Shown piece by piece: positions 19,891-29,596 of a stretch of 64,000 nucleotides of DNA. Source of the stretch: Halomonas sp. McH1-25 (GTDB lineage: Bacteria; Pseudomonadota; Gammaproteobacteria; Pseudomonadales; Halomonadaceae). The stretch lies in the NCBI RefSeq assembly GCF_022348165.1, contig NZ_JAKRFI010000007.1, positions 124,001-188,000 on the forward strand, read 5' to 3'. Both the position numbers and the translations under genes were made by a program. The notes under the pieces are model-generated. The model searched no databases. It saw only the letters and a list, made by a program, of their open reading frames with translations, and was not told the DNA's origin. Numbering within the stretch: position 1 is the stretch's first letter; each line of letters opens with the position of its first letter.

Positions 19891-21213
19891 ATGGAAAAAC
19901 TGCTGACACTCTGGTACGGCTCGGGGCTCTACAACCTGGGCCTCGGCCAGGCGGTGATGATCGTCGTCGGGCTGTTGCTGCTCTATCTGGCCATCGCCAA
20001 GAAATTCGAACCGCTGCTGCTGGTGCCGATCGGCTTCGGCGGCATTCTCGCCAACATTCCCGAGGCCGGGCTGGCACTGTCGGCCGCCGAACAGGCTGCA
20101 CACCTGGCCCGGCCTGCGGTGCTCGAGCAGGTCGCCGCTGCGCTCAACCTGGGCCTGGACGCCACGGCTGGGCTCGACGCCTGGCGTCACCAGATCGGAG
20201 AGGTGCTGCATGGCGACGTTTCACCGGCGCTGATCCGGGCCGCCAATGATGTCGCCATGGATGCCGGTTTCACCCACGGCATGCTCTACAACTTCTACAG
20301 CGTGGCCATCGCCTCGGGCATCGCGCCGCTGGTGATCTTCATGGGCGTCGGCGCGATGACCGATTTCGGCCCGCTGCTGGCTAATCCGCGCACCCTGTTC
20401 CTGGGCGCCGCGGCGCAGTTCGGCATCTTCGCCACGCTGCTCGGTGCGGTGGGCTTCACGGCACTGGGCTGGATGGACTTCTCGCTTCAGCAGGCCGCTG
20501 CCATCGGCATCATCGGCGGCGCCGACGGGCCGACCTCGATCTATGTCGCCAGCCTGCTGGCGCCGGAGTTGCTGGGGGCGATTGCCGTGGCCTCCTACTC
20601 CTACATGGCCCTGGTCCCGCTGATCCAGCCGCCGATCATGCGCGCGCTGACCACCGAGGACGAGCGCCGCATCGTCATGAAGCAGCTGCGCCCGGTCTCC
20701 AAGGTCGAGAAGATCTGCTTCCCGCTGGTGCTGCTGATCCTGGTGGTATTGTTCCTGCCCGATGCCGCACCGCTGCTGGGCATGTTCTGCTTCGGCAACC
20801 TGATGCGCGAATGCGGCGTGGTCGAGCGACTCTCGGACACCGCGCAGAACGCCCTGATCAACATCGTCACCATCTTTCTCGGCCTGTCGGTGGGCTCCAA
20901 GCTGATCGCCGACCGTTTCCTGGCCGTGGAAACGCTCGGCATCCTCGGCCTGGGGATCGTCGCCTTCGGCATCGGTACGGCCTGTGGCGTGCTGATGGCC
21001 AAGTTGATGAACCGCGTGAGCAAGATGCCGATCAATCCGCTGATCGGCTCGGCCGGGGTCTCCGCGGTGCCCATGGCGGCGCGCGTCTCCAACAAGATCG
21101 GCCTGGAATACAACCCCCACAACTTTCTGCTGATGCATGCCATGGGACCGAACGTGGCGGGGGTCATCGGGTCGGCCGTGGCGGCCGGCGTAATGATCAA
21201 GTACCTGGGGTGA
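19891..21213 (+). CDS. oadB: oxaloacetate decarboxylase beta subunit, Na+ pump
   Basis: Integral membrane subunit (440 residues) that decarboxylates carboxybiotin and couples this to Na+ export. Roughly nine to eleven hydrophobic segments, with the conserved [10 protein letters not shown] region, the [11 protein letters not shown] motif holding the Na+/catalytic aspartate, and the C-terminal [14 protein letters not shown] and [15 protein letters not shown] segments. AAGGAT lies 8 bases before the ATG. It ends the operon and is convergent with the YigZ-type gene, only 38 bases away; no terminator was recognised between them. Confidence 0.96.
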   Translation: MEKLLTLWYGSGLYNLGLGQAVMIVVGLLLLYLAIAKKFEPLLLVPIGFGGILANIPEAGLALSAAEQAAHLARPAVLEQVAAALNLGLDATAGLDAWRHQIGEVLHGDVSPALIRAANDVAMDAGFTHGMLYNFYSVAIASGIAPLVIFMGVGAMTDFGPLLANPRTLFLGAAAQFGIFATLLGAVGFTALGWMDFSLQQAAAIGIIGGADGPTSIYVASLLAPELLGAIAVASYSYMALVPLIQPPIMRALTTEDERRIVMKQLRPVSKVEKICFPLVLLILVVLFLPDAAPLLGMFCFGNLMRECGVVERLSDTAQNALINIVTIFLGLSVGSKLIADRFLAVETLGILGLGIVAFGIGTACGVLMAKLMNRVSKMPINPLIGSAGVSAVPMAARVSNKIGLEYNPHNFLLMHAMGPNVAGVIGSAVAAGVMIKYLG

Positions 21214-21251
21214 CGACTTACGATCGTGACAGAGCGAGCCTTGTCCGGATG

Positions 21252-21866
21252 TCAGTCGAGGCGGGCGATATTGCCTTTGAGGCGGGCTTCGAGCGGGGTG
21301 AGGTCGACCGGTTCGTCGCTCGGCCAGCCGACGGTGAGCATGACGCCGCTGCCGTCGTAGTCGGCGGCAGCGATGGGAATGGCCTGGCCGGCGAGCCAAT
21401 GGCGGGCTTCCGCCTCGCCGGCGAAATCGAGGTGTAGCCTGACGTGACGGCGTTCGGTGAATTCGGCCAGTGGCAGGGTCTCGAGCGCCTTCTGCACGGC
21501 CTGGGAGTAGGCGCGTACCAACCCGCCGGTGCCCAGCTTGGTGCCGCCGAAGTAGCGCGTCACTACGCAGCCGATCTGGCCGATGGCGGCACCCTCGAGT
21601 ACCTGGAACATCGGGCGGCCGGCGGTGCCGCCGGGCTCGCCGTCGTCGGAGAAGCCGATGGCGGTCTGTTCGCCGGGCGGGCCGGCGACGAAGGCGCTGC
21701 AATGATGACTGGCGCCCGGATAGGTCGTGCGGGCCCGGGCGAGCAGAGCCTCGAAGTGCGCCGTATCGGGGGCATGGCATACCCAGGCGATGAAGCGGCT
21801 GCGCTCGATCTCGATTTCGGCGACGTGGAACGCCCCTTCATCGAGGCGGGGGATGGCGTAGGGCAT
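21252..21866 (-). CDS. yigZ: YigZ/IMPACT family protein
   Basis: 204 residues in the UPF0029/IMPACT family; the bacterial members are small two-domain proteins thought to interact with nucleic acid or translation, and the precise role is not established. Visible motifs are ERSRFIAWV near the start, SHHCSAFV, FSDDGEPGGTAGRPM and VTRYFGGTKLGTGGLVRAY, all family hallmarks; the last part is the ferredoxin-like C-terminal domain. The ATG overlaps the stop codon of the upstream S24 peptidase gene (TGATG), so the two are translationally coupled. Confidence 0.92.
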   Translation of the reverse strand: MPYAIPRLDEGAFHVAEIEIERSRFIAWVCHAPDTAHFEALLARARTTYPGASHHCSAFVAGPPGEQTAIGFSDDGEPGGTAGRPMFQVLEGAAIGQIGCVVTRYFGGTKLGTGGLVRAYSQAVQKALETLPLAEFTERRHVRLHLDFAGEAEARHWLAGQAIPIAAADYDGSGVMLTVGWPSDEPVDLTPLEARLKGNIARLD

Positions 21867-22339
21867 CAGGCCGCCACACTGGGTTGCCGCATCACGCCCA
21901 TCACCAGCCCAAGCACCTGCACGTCGTCGTTCTTCAGGTAGATCGGTTCCATGGTGTCGTTGGCCGGCTGCAGGCGGACGCCGGACTTGTCGATATAGAG
22001 CTTCTTCAGCGTGACTTCCTGATTGTTGATCATCACCACGGCGGTTTCACCGTTCTCGGCGGATTCGTAGCGCTCGATGATGATCACGTCGCCATCATGA
22101 ATGTTGCAGTCGATCATCGAGTTGCCGCGTACGCGCAGGGCATAGGTGTTGCGACGCACCATGCGCGAGGGAATCCTGACGCTGCTTGCATCCGGACAGG
22201 CCTCTATCGGCAGGCCGGCTGTGACCAGGCCAAGCAGGGGGATCTCGACGAGATCGGTCGCGTCAATTTCTTCCCACGCGCCATCGATCAGTGGCAGGTT
22301 GGGTAGACGGTGCAGGTAGTGCGGAGTCGTTTGCTGCAT
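21866..22339 (-). CDS. LexA-like S24 peptidase lacking the DNA-binding domain
   Basis: 157 residues covering only the C-terminal, self-cleaving half of a LexA/UmuD-type protein. The Ser-Lys dyad is Ser74 in RGNSMID and Lys112 in EVTLKKLY, and an Ala-Gly pair at 41-42 (LVTAGLP) sits where LexA is cut. The first 30 residues show no helix-turn-helix. ATG at 22339 is chosen because GGGAGAAGG precedes it at good spacing; the frame is open further upstream but without a ribosome site. No SOS box was seen upstream. It is coupled to yigZ. It could be a UmuD-like protein or a regulator that partners another DNA-binding protein; the role is unknown. Confidence 0.85.
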   Translation of the reverse strand: MQQTTPHYLHRLPNLPLIDGAWEEIDATDLVEIPLLGLVTAGLPIEACPDASSVRIPSRMVRRNTYALRVRGNSMIDCNIHDGDVIIIERYESAENGETAVVMINNQEVTLKKLYIDKSGVRLQPANDTMEPIYLKNDDVQVLGLVMGVMRQPSVAA

Positions 22340-22602
22340 GACCTTCTCCCTTGGGAATCGCGCTGGGTGGTGAAGAAGTGCCGGCGTCCGCGCCTGTCGC
22401 CACCTCGAGCATCGATCCATGTAGCGATTCCTGACGATGAAGCCAGCATCATAGCAAGCGTGGCGGGGCGGGCAAATGCGGCACGTACCGCAGGTGCGCC
22501 ATGCATTCAACGGCTGCGACGGGCTGACGCAGCAGCGCGGCTGGTCGCTCATTGGCTTTGCGTGTAAAGTGCCGAGCGAACCATGAATGGTGGGAGAAAG
22601 GG

Positions 22603-23229
22603 GTGACGTTCCGCCTTGAAGGGCGCAGCCTGGGCTGCGAGCGCGACGATCGCTGGCTGTTCGCGAATCTCGATCTGAGCGTAGAGCCAGGTGAGATGCT
22701 GCGGGTCGAAGGGCCCAACGGCAGTGGCAAGACCACACTGCTCAAGATCCTGTCGGGGCAGCTCGCCGAACATGACGGAGAACTGCTCTGGAACGGGCTC
22801 CCAATGCGGCGCAACCGCACCGCCTTTCTCGCCAATCTGCTTTACCTGGGCCATGCGCCCGGCGTCAAGTCGGCCTTGAGCCCGCTGGAAAACCTCGCCT
22901 GGTACCAGGCGTTGAATGGCGAACGGGGTAGCGAGGCGGATCGGATGGCGGCCCTCGACGAGATCGGTCTGTGCGGCTTCGAGGACGTACCCGTCGCTCA
23001 GCTGTCCGCCGGCCAGCAACGCCGGGCGGCGCTGGCCCGTATGCTGCTTTCGCCGCGCCCGTTGTGGGTCCTCGACGAACCCTTTACCGCTATCGACCGG
23101 CAGGGCGTCGCTGCGCTCGAGGCTCGCCTGCAGGCGCATGTCGCCCGAGGCGGCAGCGTGATATTGACGACGCATCACGAACTGGCGCCCATGGCGGCAT
23201 TGCGTCGTGTGTCGCTGGGCGTATCCTGA
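22603..23229 (+). CDS. ccmA: cytochrome c maturation ABC ATPase CcmA
   Basis: ATPase of the CcmABCD complex; with CcmB it releases holo-CcmE from CcmC so that heme can pass to apocytochrome c. 208 residues. Walker A GPNGSGKTT at 37-45, signature LSAGQQRRAALARM and Walker B LWVLDEPF, H-loop TTHHEL. The start is GTG, chosen because GGGAGAAAGG lies directly upstream; an in-frame ATG-type start at 22552 has none. It heads the nine-gene ccmABCDEFGHI operon and is divergent from the S24 peptidase gene. Confidence 0.96.
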   Translation: MTFRLEGRSLGCERDDRWLFANLDLSVEPGEMLRVEGPNGSGKTTLLKILSGQLAEHDGELLWNGLPMRRNRTAFLANLLYLGHAPGVKSALSPLENLAWYQALNGERGSEADRMAALDEIGLCGFEDVPVAQLSAGQQRRAALARMLLSPRPLWVLDEPFTAIDRQGVAALEARLQAHVARGGSVILTTHHELAPMAALRRVSLGVS

Positions 23230-23952
23230 ATGACCGAGTCGTTGGAAGAGAGCATGCAAGTCGTTGAACCCAGCACCGGTTTGGCAGTCGCCGTAAGAGC
23301 GATGATAAAGCGCGACCTGACGCTGATGCTGCGTCGGCGGGGCGAGGTGATCAACCCGCTGGTGTTCTTTGCCCTGGTGATTATGCTGTTCCCGCTGGGC
23401 ATCTCTCCCGATACCGACCTGTTGGCCGAGATCGCCCCGGGGTTGCTGTGGGTCGCTGCGCTGCTGGCCACGCAGCTTTCGCTGGACGTGTTGTTTCGAA
23501 GCGACTTCGACGACGGCAGTCTGGAGCAGTTGTTGCTTGCACCCCAGCCGCTACCGGTGATGGTGTTGCCCAAGGTATTGGTGCACTGGCTGCTCACCGG
23601 GCTGCCTCTCGCCGTGATGGCGCCGCTACTCGGCGTGATGCTGGCGCTACCGCCCGGGAGTTATGTCGTACTGGCGCTGTCGCTGGCGTTGGGTAGTGCG
23701 TCGCTGAGCCTGATCGGTGCCATCGGTGCCGCCTTGACGGTAGGGCTGGCAAGGGGCGGTGTCTTGCTGTCGTTGCTGGTTTTGCCCCTGTACATCCCGA
23801 TTCTCATCTTCGGGGCCGGTGCAGTACAGGTTGCGGTATTGGGGGGAAGCGCCGCGCCACATCTGGCGCTGCTCGGGGCCCTGCTGGCACTGGCCCTGAT
23901 GCTGGCCCCCTGGGCCATTGCCGCCGCACTTCGGATCAGTATCAACGGTTGA
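23230..23952 (+). CDS. ccmB: heme exporter protein CcmB
   Basis: Membrane partner of CcmA, 240 residues with six hydrophobic segments. The core from MIKRDLTLMLRRRGEVINPL onward matches the family, including the FPLGISPD and FDDGSLEQLLLAP segments. The annotated ATG follows the ccmA stop directly (TGA-ATG), giving about 25 more N-terminal residues than E. coli CcmB; ATG at 23254 or 23302 could be the real start. It works in release of heme-loaded CcmE rather than as a true heme exporter. Confidence 0.94.
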   Translation: MTESLEESMQVVEPSTGLAVAVRAMIKRDLTLMLRRRGEVINPLVFFALVIMLFPLGISPDTDLLAEIAPGLLWVAALLATQLSLDVLFRSDFDDGSLEQLLLAPQPLPVMVLPKVLVHWLLTGLPLAVMAPLLGVMLALPPGSYVVLALSLALGSASLSLIGAIGAALTVGLARGGVLLSLLVLPLYIPILIFGAGAVQVAVLGGSAAPHLALLGALLALALMLAPWAIAAALRISING

Positions 23953-23961
23953 GGTAGCCGC

Positions 23962-24714
23962 ATGTGGGCCTTCATACATAAGCTGGGTTCGCCCAAGTGG
24001 TTCTATGCCATCAGTGCGCGGCTGCTGCCTTGGTTCTGGGCGGCGGCAGCGACGTTGCTGGTGGTGGGAACGGTCTGGGGGCTGGCGTTCGCCCCGGCCG
24101 ATTACCAGCAAGGCCACAGTTTCCGGATCATTTATGTTCACGTGCCGGCAGCGATTCTCGCCCAGTCGTGCTTCGTCGCCCTGGCGGTCGCCGGCGGTAT
24201 CTTTCTGGTCTGGAGGATCAAGCTCGCCGATATGGCGGCGGCCGTCATCGCTCCGTTCGGTGCCGGGATGACCTTCGTGGCGTTGTTTTCCGGCGCCGTG
24301 TGGGGCGTGCCGACCTGGGGAACCTGGTGGGTGTGGGATGCCCGGCTGACATCGATGCTGATCCAACTGTTTCTGTACCTGGGGGTCATTGCCCTGCGTG
24401 GCGCCTTCGCCAGTCGCGATAGCGGCGCGAAGGCGGCCTCGGTACTGGCCCTGGTCGGGGTCGTCAATATTCCGATCATCAAGTATTCGGTGGAATGGTG
24501 GAACACCCTGCATCAGCCCGCGACCTTCTCGCTCACCGAGCGACCGGCCATGCCGACGGAAATGTGGCTGCCCCTGCTGGTGATGGTGCTGGGCTTCTAT
24601 TGTTTCTTCATCGCCCTGATCCTGATGCGTACGCGTAGCGAGATACTGCGCCGGGAGTCGGCCAAGCGCTGGGTACGTGAGCTGGTCGAAGAGCGGACCG
24701 GGGGACGACACTGA
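23962..24714 (+). CDS. ccmC: heme handling protein CcmC
   Basis: Inner-membrane protein (250 residues, six membrane segments) that attaches heme to CcmE. The tryptophan-rich WWD motif [13 protein letters not shown] is present near residues 113-125, with conserved histidines before it (YVHVPAA) and after it (NTLHQPA) that ligate heme. The last codon overlaps the ATG of ccmD (TGATG), indicating translational coupling. Confidence 0.97.
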   Translation: MWAFIHKLGSPKWFYAISARLLPWFWAAAATLLVVGTVWGLAFAPADYQQGHSFRIIYVHVPAAILAQSCFVALAVAGGIFLVWRIKLADMAAAVIAPFGAGMTFVALFSGAVWGVPTWGTWWVWDARLTSMLIQLFLYLGVIALRGAFASRDSGAKAASVLALVGVVNIPIIKYSVEWWNTLHQPATFSLTERPAMPTEMWLPLLVMVLGFYCFFIALILMRTRSEILRRESAKRWVRELVEERTGGRH

Positions 24715-24914
24715 TGGCCTTCGATTCGTTGCATGCCTTGATCGTCATGGGCGGACATGCGCCCTATGTGTGGTCCGCCTGGGGGGTGACCGCGGCGTTG
24801 TTGGTAGCCAGCGTGCTCCATGCCCGCGCTGAGCGTCGCCAGCTGATCCGTGAACTTCAGCGGCGCAATCGCAGGGAGCGTAACCTGAGCGAAAGAGAGC
24901 CCCATGAACCCTAA
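24714..24914 (+). CDS. ccmD: heme exporter protein CcmD
   Basis: Small membrane protein of 66 residues with one hydrophobic segment (about 18-37) and a basic cytosolic tail rich in Arg, typical of CcmD, which stabilises the CcmABC-CcmE complex. The start of its frame ([14 protein letters not shown]) has the conserved GGHxxYVW pattern. It overlaps ccmC by one base and ccmE by 11 bases. Confidence 0.92.
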   Translation: MAFDSLHALIVMGGHAPYVWSAWGVTAALLVASVLHARAERRQLIRELQRRNRRERNLSEREPHEP

Positions 24915-25350
24915 ACGCAAGCAGCGACTCTATCTGATCCTCGGTCTGGTGACCCTGGCCGCCATCGCCGTGGGACTGATCTTGTATTCGCTGAGCAGCA
25001 ACATCAATCTGTTCTTCAGTCCGGCGCAGATTGCCAGCGGCGAGGCTCCCCTGGAGCGCCAGATTCGCGCCGGTGGCATGGTCAAGGCCGGTAGCGTGCA
25101 GCGTGACAGTGAAAGTCTCGATGTCTCTTTTCTGGTGACCGATTACGAGAGCGACCTGGAAGTGCGCTATAGCGGCATCCTGCCCGACCTGTTCCGCGAA
25201 GGGCAGGGGGTGGTGGTGGTCGGTGAGTTGGTTGGCGATGGGCTGTTGCGGGCCGACCAAGTGCTTGCCAAGCACGACGAGAACTATATGCCGCCCGAGG
25301 TGGCCGAGGCCCTGAAGGGCAAGATGCCCACCGAGACCATCGCCAAGTAG
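24904..25350 (+). CDS. ccmE: heme chaperone CcmE
   Basis: Periplasmic heme chaperone anchored by an N-terminal membrane helix (about residues 8-29). 148 residues. The HxxxY heme attachment motif is at His124 to Tyr128 (AKHDENY); heme is bound covalently to the histidine. The OB-fold core with FLVTDYE and [14 protein letters not shown] is intact. Overlaps ccmD and is followed by ccmF after 14 bases. Confidence 0.96.
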   Translation: MNPKRKQRLYLILGLVTLAAIAVGLILYSLSSNINLFFSPAQIASGEAPLERQIRAGGMVKAGSVQRDSESLDVSFLVTDYESDLEVRYSGILPDLFREGQGVVVVGELVGDGLLRADQVLAKHDENYMPPEVAEALKGKMPTETIAK

Positions 25351-25364
25351 GCAGAGGCAAGCCC

Positions 25365-27356
25365 ATGCTGGACAAGATCATTCCCGAAATCGGCCACTTT
25401 GCGCTAATCCTGGCCCTGCTCATGGCCGTACTACAGGCGACGGTGCCGATGGCCGGTGCGGCGACGCGGCGTCCACTGTGGATGGCCTTCGCCCGACCCA
25501 TGGCCAACGGGCAGTTCCTGTTCCTGCTGCTGGCCTATTTCTGCCTGACCGCCAGTTTCCTGATCGACGATTTCAGCGTGGCCTACGTCGCCAACAACTC
25601 CAACTCGATGCTGCCCTGGTACTACAAGTTCAGTGCCGTGTGGGGCAGCCACGAAGGGTCGGTGCTGCTGTGGAGTCTGTTGATGGGCGGCTGGGGTTTC
25701 GCCGTCAGCCGTTTCTCGTCACAACTGCCCCACGACATGCTGGCCCGGGTGCTGGGCGTGATGGGCTGGGTCAGCGTCGGCTTCATTCTGTTCATCCTGA
25801 TCACTTCCAATCCCTTCGAGCGTTTGCTGCCCGACGTGCCGCAGGACGGCGCCGACCTCAACCCGCTGCTGCAGGATTTCGGCCTGATCATTCACCCGCC
25901 AATGCTCTACATGGGGTATGTGGGCTTCTCGGTGGTGTTTGCCTTTGCCATTGCCGCCCTGATCGGTGGCCGCCTGGATGCCGCCTGGACGCGCTGGGCG
26001 CGGCCCTGGACGAATATCGCCTGGGCGTTTCTGACCGTGGGTATCGCACTGGGCAGCTGGTGGGCCTACTACGAGTTGGGCTGGGGCGGCTGGTGGTTCT
26101 GGGACCCGGTCGAGAACGCCTCGCTGTTGCCTTGGCTGGCCGGCACGGCGCTAATGCATTCGCTGGCGGTGACCGAGAAGCGCGGCAGCTTCAAGAGCTG
26201 GACGGTGCTGCTGGCGATCATTACCTTCTCGCTGTCTCTGCTGGGCACCTTCTTGGTCCGCTCCGGGGTGCTGACCTCGGTGCACGCCTTCGCCAACGAT
26301 CCGGCGCGCGGTACCTTCATCCTGGTGCTGCTGGGACTGACCGTGGGCGTGTCGCTGCTGATCTTCGCCCTGCGCGCGCCACGCGTCAGTCACCTGGTGG
26401 GGTTCAGCTGGCTGTCGCGCGATGCGCTGCTCTTGGCCAACAACATTGTGCTGGTCATCATGACCGTGACCGTACTGCTGGGTACCATCTATCCGCTGCT
26501 GCTCGATGCCCTGGGCCTGGGCAAGATCAGTGTCGGCCCGCCGTACTTCAACGCCTTGTTCGTGCCGCTCACCGTGCTGCTGTGCATCGTCATGGGACTC
26601 GGGCCGGTGGCGCGCTGGAAGCGCATGCCCGGGCGTGAATTGTTTCGGCGTCTGGCCTGGGCCGGCCTAGCGGCGCTGCTGCTGGCCGCCGTAATGCCGC
26701 TGCTCTACGACGGCGAATGGAACCTGTGGGTGTCGTTGGGCCTGGCCACGGCGCTTTGGCTGGCGTTGTCGCTGGCCTGCGATCTGTTCGACAAGCTGCG
26801 CAATGCCGCGTCCCTCAATGTCGGGCTGCGGCGCCTGACGCCGGCCTACTGGGGCATGTTCCTGGGCCATCTGGGGTTGGCGGTGACGATCGTCGGGGTC
26901 ACCGTCGTGTCTCACTACAATATCGAGCGTAACGTGCGCCTGGCCCCGGGCGACAGCGCCGAGGTCGCCGGCTATGTCTTTACCATGCAGGATTTGCGTG
27001 AGCGGCGCGGCCCCAACTTTATCGCCGATACCGCCACCATTGCCGTCAGTCACGATGGCGAACATGCTTTCAACATGTATCCGGAAAAGCGCGTTTATCT
27101 CGCCCGGGGCATGCCGATGACCGACGTCGCGCTGCGCCCCGGTCTGCTGCGCGACCTGTACGTGGCATTGGGCGAGGATCTCGGCGATGGCGCTTGGGCG
27201 CTACGCATTCAGTACAAACCGTTCGTGCGCTGGTTGTGGCTTGGCGGTCTGCTGATGGCGCTGGGTGGAGTGTTGGCCGTTGTCGATCGTCGCTATCGGC
27301 GGGTACGCCGTACCGCTTCGCAGCCACATGAGGAGTACGAGGAGGCCCGGGCATGA
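25365..27356 (+). CDS. ccmF: cytochrome c heme lyase subunit CcmF
   Basis: Large membrane protein (663 residues, about 15 membrane segments) that with CcmH and CcmI transfers heme from CcmE to apocytochrome c. The WWD signature GWGGWWFWDPVENAS is near residues 239-253, and the conserved heme-ligand histidine regions are present (LIIHPPMLYMGYVG; ALMHSLAV). The last codons overlap ccmG (ATGA). Normal family length. Confidence 0.97.
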   Translation: MLDKIIPEIGHFALILALLMAVLQATVPMAGAATRRPLWMAFARPMANGQFLFLLLAYFCLTASFLIDDFSVAYVANNSNSMLPWYYKFSAVWGSHEGSVLLWSLLMGGWGFAVSRFSSQLPHDMLARVLGVMGWVSVGFILFILITSNPFERLLPDVPQDGADLNPLLQDFGLIIHPPMLYMGYVGFSVVFAFAIAALIGGRLDAAWTRWARPWTNIAWAFLTVGIALGSWWAYYELGWGGWWFWDPVENASLLPWLAGTALMHSLAVTEKRGSFKSWTVLLAIITFSLSLLGTFLVRSGVLTSVHAFANDPARGTFILVLLGLTVGVSLLIFALRAPRVSHLVGFSWLSRDALLLANNIVLVIMTVTVLLGTIYPLLLDALGLGKISVGPPYFNALFVPLTVLLCIVMGLGPVARWKRMPGRELFRRLAWAGLAALLLAAVMPLLYDGEWNLWVSLGLATALWLALSLACDLFDKLRNAASLNVGLRRLTPAYWGMFLGHLGLAVTIVGVTVVSHYNIERNVRLAPGDSAEVAGYVFTMQDLRERRGPNFIADTATIAVSHDGEHAFNMYPEKRVYLARGMPMTDVALRPGLLRDLYVALGEDLGDGAWALRIQYKPFVRWLWLGGLLMALGGVLAVVDRRYRRVRRTASQPHEEYEEARA

Positions 27357-27886
27357 AGCGTCGTCTGTTGCTATTGATTCCCCTGGCGCTCTTTGCCGTC
27401 CTCGCCGTGTTCCTCTATCAGGGGCTATCGATGAACCCCAGCGACCGCGACTCGGCGCTACTGGCCCGCGAGTTTCCCGCCTTCGAACTGGCCACGCTGG
27501 AGGATCCCCAGGCCACGGTCGACGAATCGTTGTTGCAGGGGCAGGTCACGCTGGTCAACGTGTGGGGCGAGTGGTGCCCGACCTGCAAGCAGGAGATGCC
27601 TCAGTTGCTGGAACTGGCCGAGCGCGGCGTACGCCTGGTGGGTGTCGACTACAAGGATACCCGGGCCAAGGGGCAGGCGTTCCTCGATGAGTTCGGCAAC
27701 CCTTTCGAGGTCAACGTCTTCGATCCCGAGGGCAGCCTAGGCTTCGATCTCGGCGTTTACGGCGCACCGGAAACCTTCCTGGTCGATGCCGACGGCATCA
27801 TCCGCTATCACCATACCGGGTACATCACGCCCGAAGACGTCGAACGGACGATATGGCCAGAGGTGCAGAAATGGCGAAGCGAATGA
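27353..27886 (+). CDS. ccmG: thiol:disulfide interchange protein CcmG (DsbE)
   Basis: Membrane-anchored thioredoxin-like protein (177 residues) that keeps the cysteines of apocytochrome c or CcmH reduced. Membrane anchor at about residues 5-24; active site WCPTC at 74-78 with the flanking GEWC typical of CcmG; the cis-proline and glutamate region GVYGAPETFLVD follows. Overlaps ccmF by 4 bases and ccmH by 16. Confidence 0.96.
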   Translation: MKRRLLLLIPLALFAVLAVFLYQGLSMNPSDRDSALLAREFPAFELATLEDPQATVDESLLQGQVTLVNVWGEWCPTCKQEMPQLLELAERGVRLVGVDYKDTRAKGQAFLDEFGNPFEVNVFDPEGSLGFDLGVYGAPETFLVDADGIIRYHHTGYITPEDVERTIWPEVQKWRSE

Positions 27887-28359
27887 CAAGTCGCAAGTTG
27901 CTGTCTGCCGCCCTGATAGCCTTGGCGATGATCGTCGCCGGTGTGGCGACGGCAGCCATCGAGGTACGCCAGTTCGACGATCCTGTCCTGCAGCAGCGCT
28001 ACGAGTCCCTGGTCGACTCGCTGCGCTGTCCCAAGTGCGCCAACCAGGCCATCGGCGACTCCAACTCGCCGATTGCCGAAGACATGCGCGAGCGCGTCGC
28101 GCAACTGCTCGAAGACGGTCGCTCCGACCGCGAGATTCAGGATTTCATGATCGATCGCTTCGGCGATTACGTACTCTACAATCCGCGCCTGAACGATCGC
28201 ACCTGGCTGCTGTGGGGGCTGCCGGCTGCCCTGGTGCTGCTGGGGGCCGTCGTCATCGCCCTGATCGTCCGGGCGCGGCGCAATGCCTCGAACCGCGCCT
28301 TGAGCGATGAGGAGCGTCAGCGGCTGGATGCACTGATCAACCGGGAGAGGACACGATGA
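27871..28359 (+). CDS. ccmH: cytochrome c maturation protein CcmH
   Basis: Periplasmic thiol protein (162 residues) of the heme ligation complex. Signal or anchor helix at about 10-29, the redox motif LRCPKC at 51-56 followed by NQ, and a C-terminal membrane helix (about 113-133). Two further starts are possible: 27853, with a larger overlap, and 27883, an ATGA overlap. ATG at 27871 is chosen because AGAGG lies about 7 bases upstream. CcmI follows as a separate gene rather than being fused, unlike E. coli. Confidence 0.94.
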   Translation: MAKRMTSRKLLSAALIALAMIVAGVATAAIEVRQFDDPVLQQRYESLVDSLRCPKCANQAIGDSNSPIAEDMRERVAQLLEDGRSDREIQDFMIDRFGDYVLYNPRLNDRTWLLWGLPAALVLLGAVVIALIVRARRNASNRALSDEERQRLDALINRERTR

Positions 28360-29594
28360 ACCTGCTGTGGATAGCGCTGGGGCTGCTGTTGCTGCCGGCC
28401 CTGTGGCTAGTCGTGTTGCCGCTGCGGCGAGCCGCCGAGGTGCATGCCGCCCAGCAGGCCTACGAGACCGAGCAGCGCGACGAAGCGCAGAACGTGGCTG
28501 CCTACCGGCGTCGCCTGGCATCGCTGGAAGCGGCACGCGAGCGTGGCGAGATCGATGCGGCGCGTTTCGAAGAGAGCCGCCTGGAGCTCGATCGCAGCCT
28601 GCTCGAGGATACCCAGGCCCGCCGTCATGCGCCGCTCAAGTCGCCGCGGGCGGGCCGGGCCCTGGTGCCGGTGCTGATGGTAGCCCTCGCAGTGGCCAGT
28701 CTCGTCTGGTATCAGCGCGAAGGAGCCGAAGGCGACCTGGCGCTGTTCGCCGCGCGCCAGGCGGTGGTCGACTCCCCCGATGCCTCGTTGACGATGCTGA
28801 TCGAACGCTTCGAGGAGCAGGCCGAACGCCAGCCCGACAACCCCAAGGTCTGGCTGGCGCTGTTTCCTCTCTACCGCGACAGTGGCCAGTTCGACAAGGC
28901 CATCGTCGCCCTCGAACGGTTGATCGCCCTGGAAGGCCGGCAAGTCAACCTTTTGGCCCAGTTGGCGCAGATGGAATTCTTCGTCGCCAATCGCACCCTG
29001 ACCGATGACGTCCAGGCGCTGGCCGACGAGGTGCTGGCCCGTGACCCGCGTCAGCCTACGGTACTCAGCATGTTGGGGCTCGAGGCCTTCGATCATGGCC
29101 GCTATGAGGATGCCATCGATTACTGGCGGCGAGCCATTGCCGGCATGAGCAATCCCGACGCCGCCGAGGCCCTGCGCAGTGGTATCGCCACCGCCCGGCA
29201 GCGCCTGGGTGTGGCACCCGAATCATCGGAGACACCGAGCGATGGCCCGTCGCTGACCGTCAATGTCAGCCTCGCCGAGCACCTGCGTTCGCAGGTAAGC
29301 GAGAGCGACACGGTATTCGTGGTGGTCCGCGACGTCGAAGGCAAGCTGCCGCCGCTGGCCGTCGAACGCGCCACGGTGGCCGATCTACCGTTCGAGGTGA
29401 CGCTTGACGATAGCGATGCCATGGCGCCCATGGCGCGAATCTCGCAGGTCGATGAGGTCAGCCTGACGGTGCGCGTCTCGGCCTCCGGAGAAGCCATGCC
29501 CCAGCCCGGCGATCTGGTTGGCCAGGCCGGGCCGGTGACGTTGGCCGACGCCAAAGATCCGGTGGCCGTCACCATCGACGGCATCGTGGACTGA
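28356..29594 (+). CDS. ccmI: cytochrome c maturation protein CcmI
   Basis: Chaperone for apocytochrome c (412 residues). Two N-terminal membrane helices (about 3-21 and 102-118) flank a coiled-coil loop, followed by periplasmic TPR repeats (about 150-280, for example the DNPKVWLALFPLYRDSGQFDKAI helix pair) and a beta-rich C-terminal domain seen in Pseudomonas-type CcmI. It overlaps ccmH (ATGA) and stops only 2 bases before smc, so the ccm transcript may run into smc. Confidence 0.93.
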   Translation: MNLLWIALGLLLLPALWLVVLPLRRAAEVHAAQQAYETEQRDEAQNVAAYRRRLASLEAARERGEIDAARFEESRLELDRSLLEDTQARRHAPLKSPRAGRALVPVLMVALAVASLVWYQREGAEGDLALFAARQAVVDSPDASLTMLIERFEEQAERQPDNPKVWLALFPLYRDSGQFDKAIVALERLIALEGRQVNLLAQLAQMEFFVANRTLTDDVQALADEVLARDPRQPTVLSMLGLEAFDHGRYEDAIDYWRRAIAGMSNPDAAEALRSGIATARQRLGVAPESSETPSDGPSLTVNVSLAEHLRSQVSESDTVFVVVRDVEGKLPPLAVERATVADLPFEVTLDDSDAMAPMARISQVDEVSLTVRVSASGEAMPQPGDLVGQAGPVTLADAKDPVAVTIDGIVD

Positions 29595-29596
29595 AC

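Noticed and set aside
18934..20211. A 425-residue minus-strand open frame opposite oadA-oadB
   Set aside because: Shadow frame; crosses two real genes and their junction.
22340..22602. SOS box upstream of the LexA-like gene
   Set aside because: No CTGT-N8-ACAG or close variant was found in the divergent region to ccmA.
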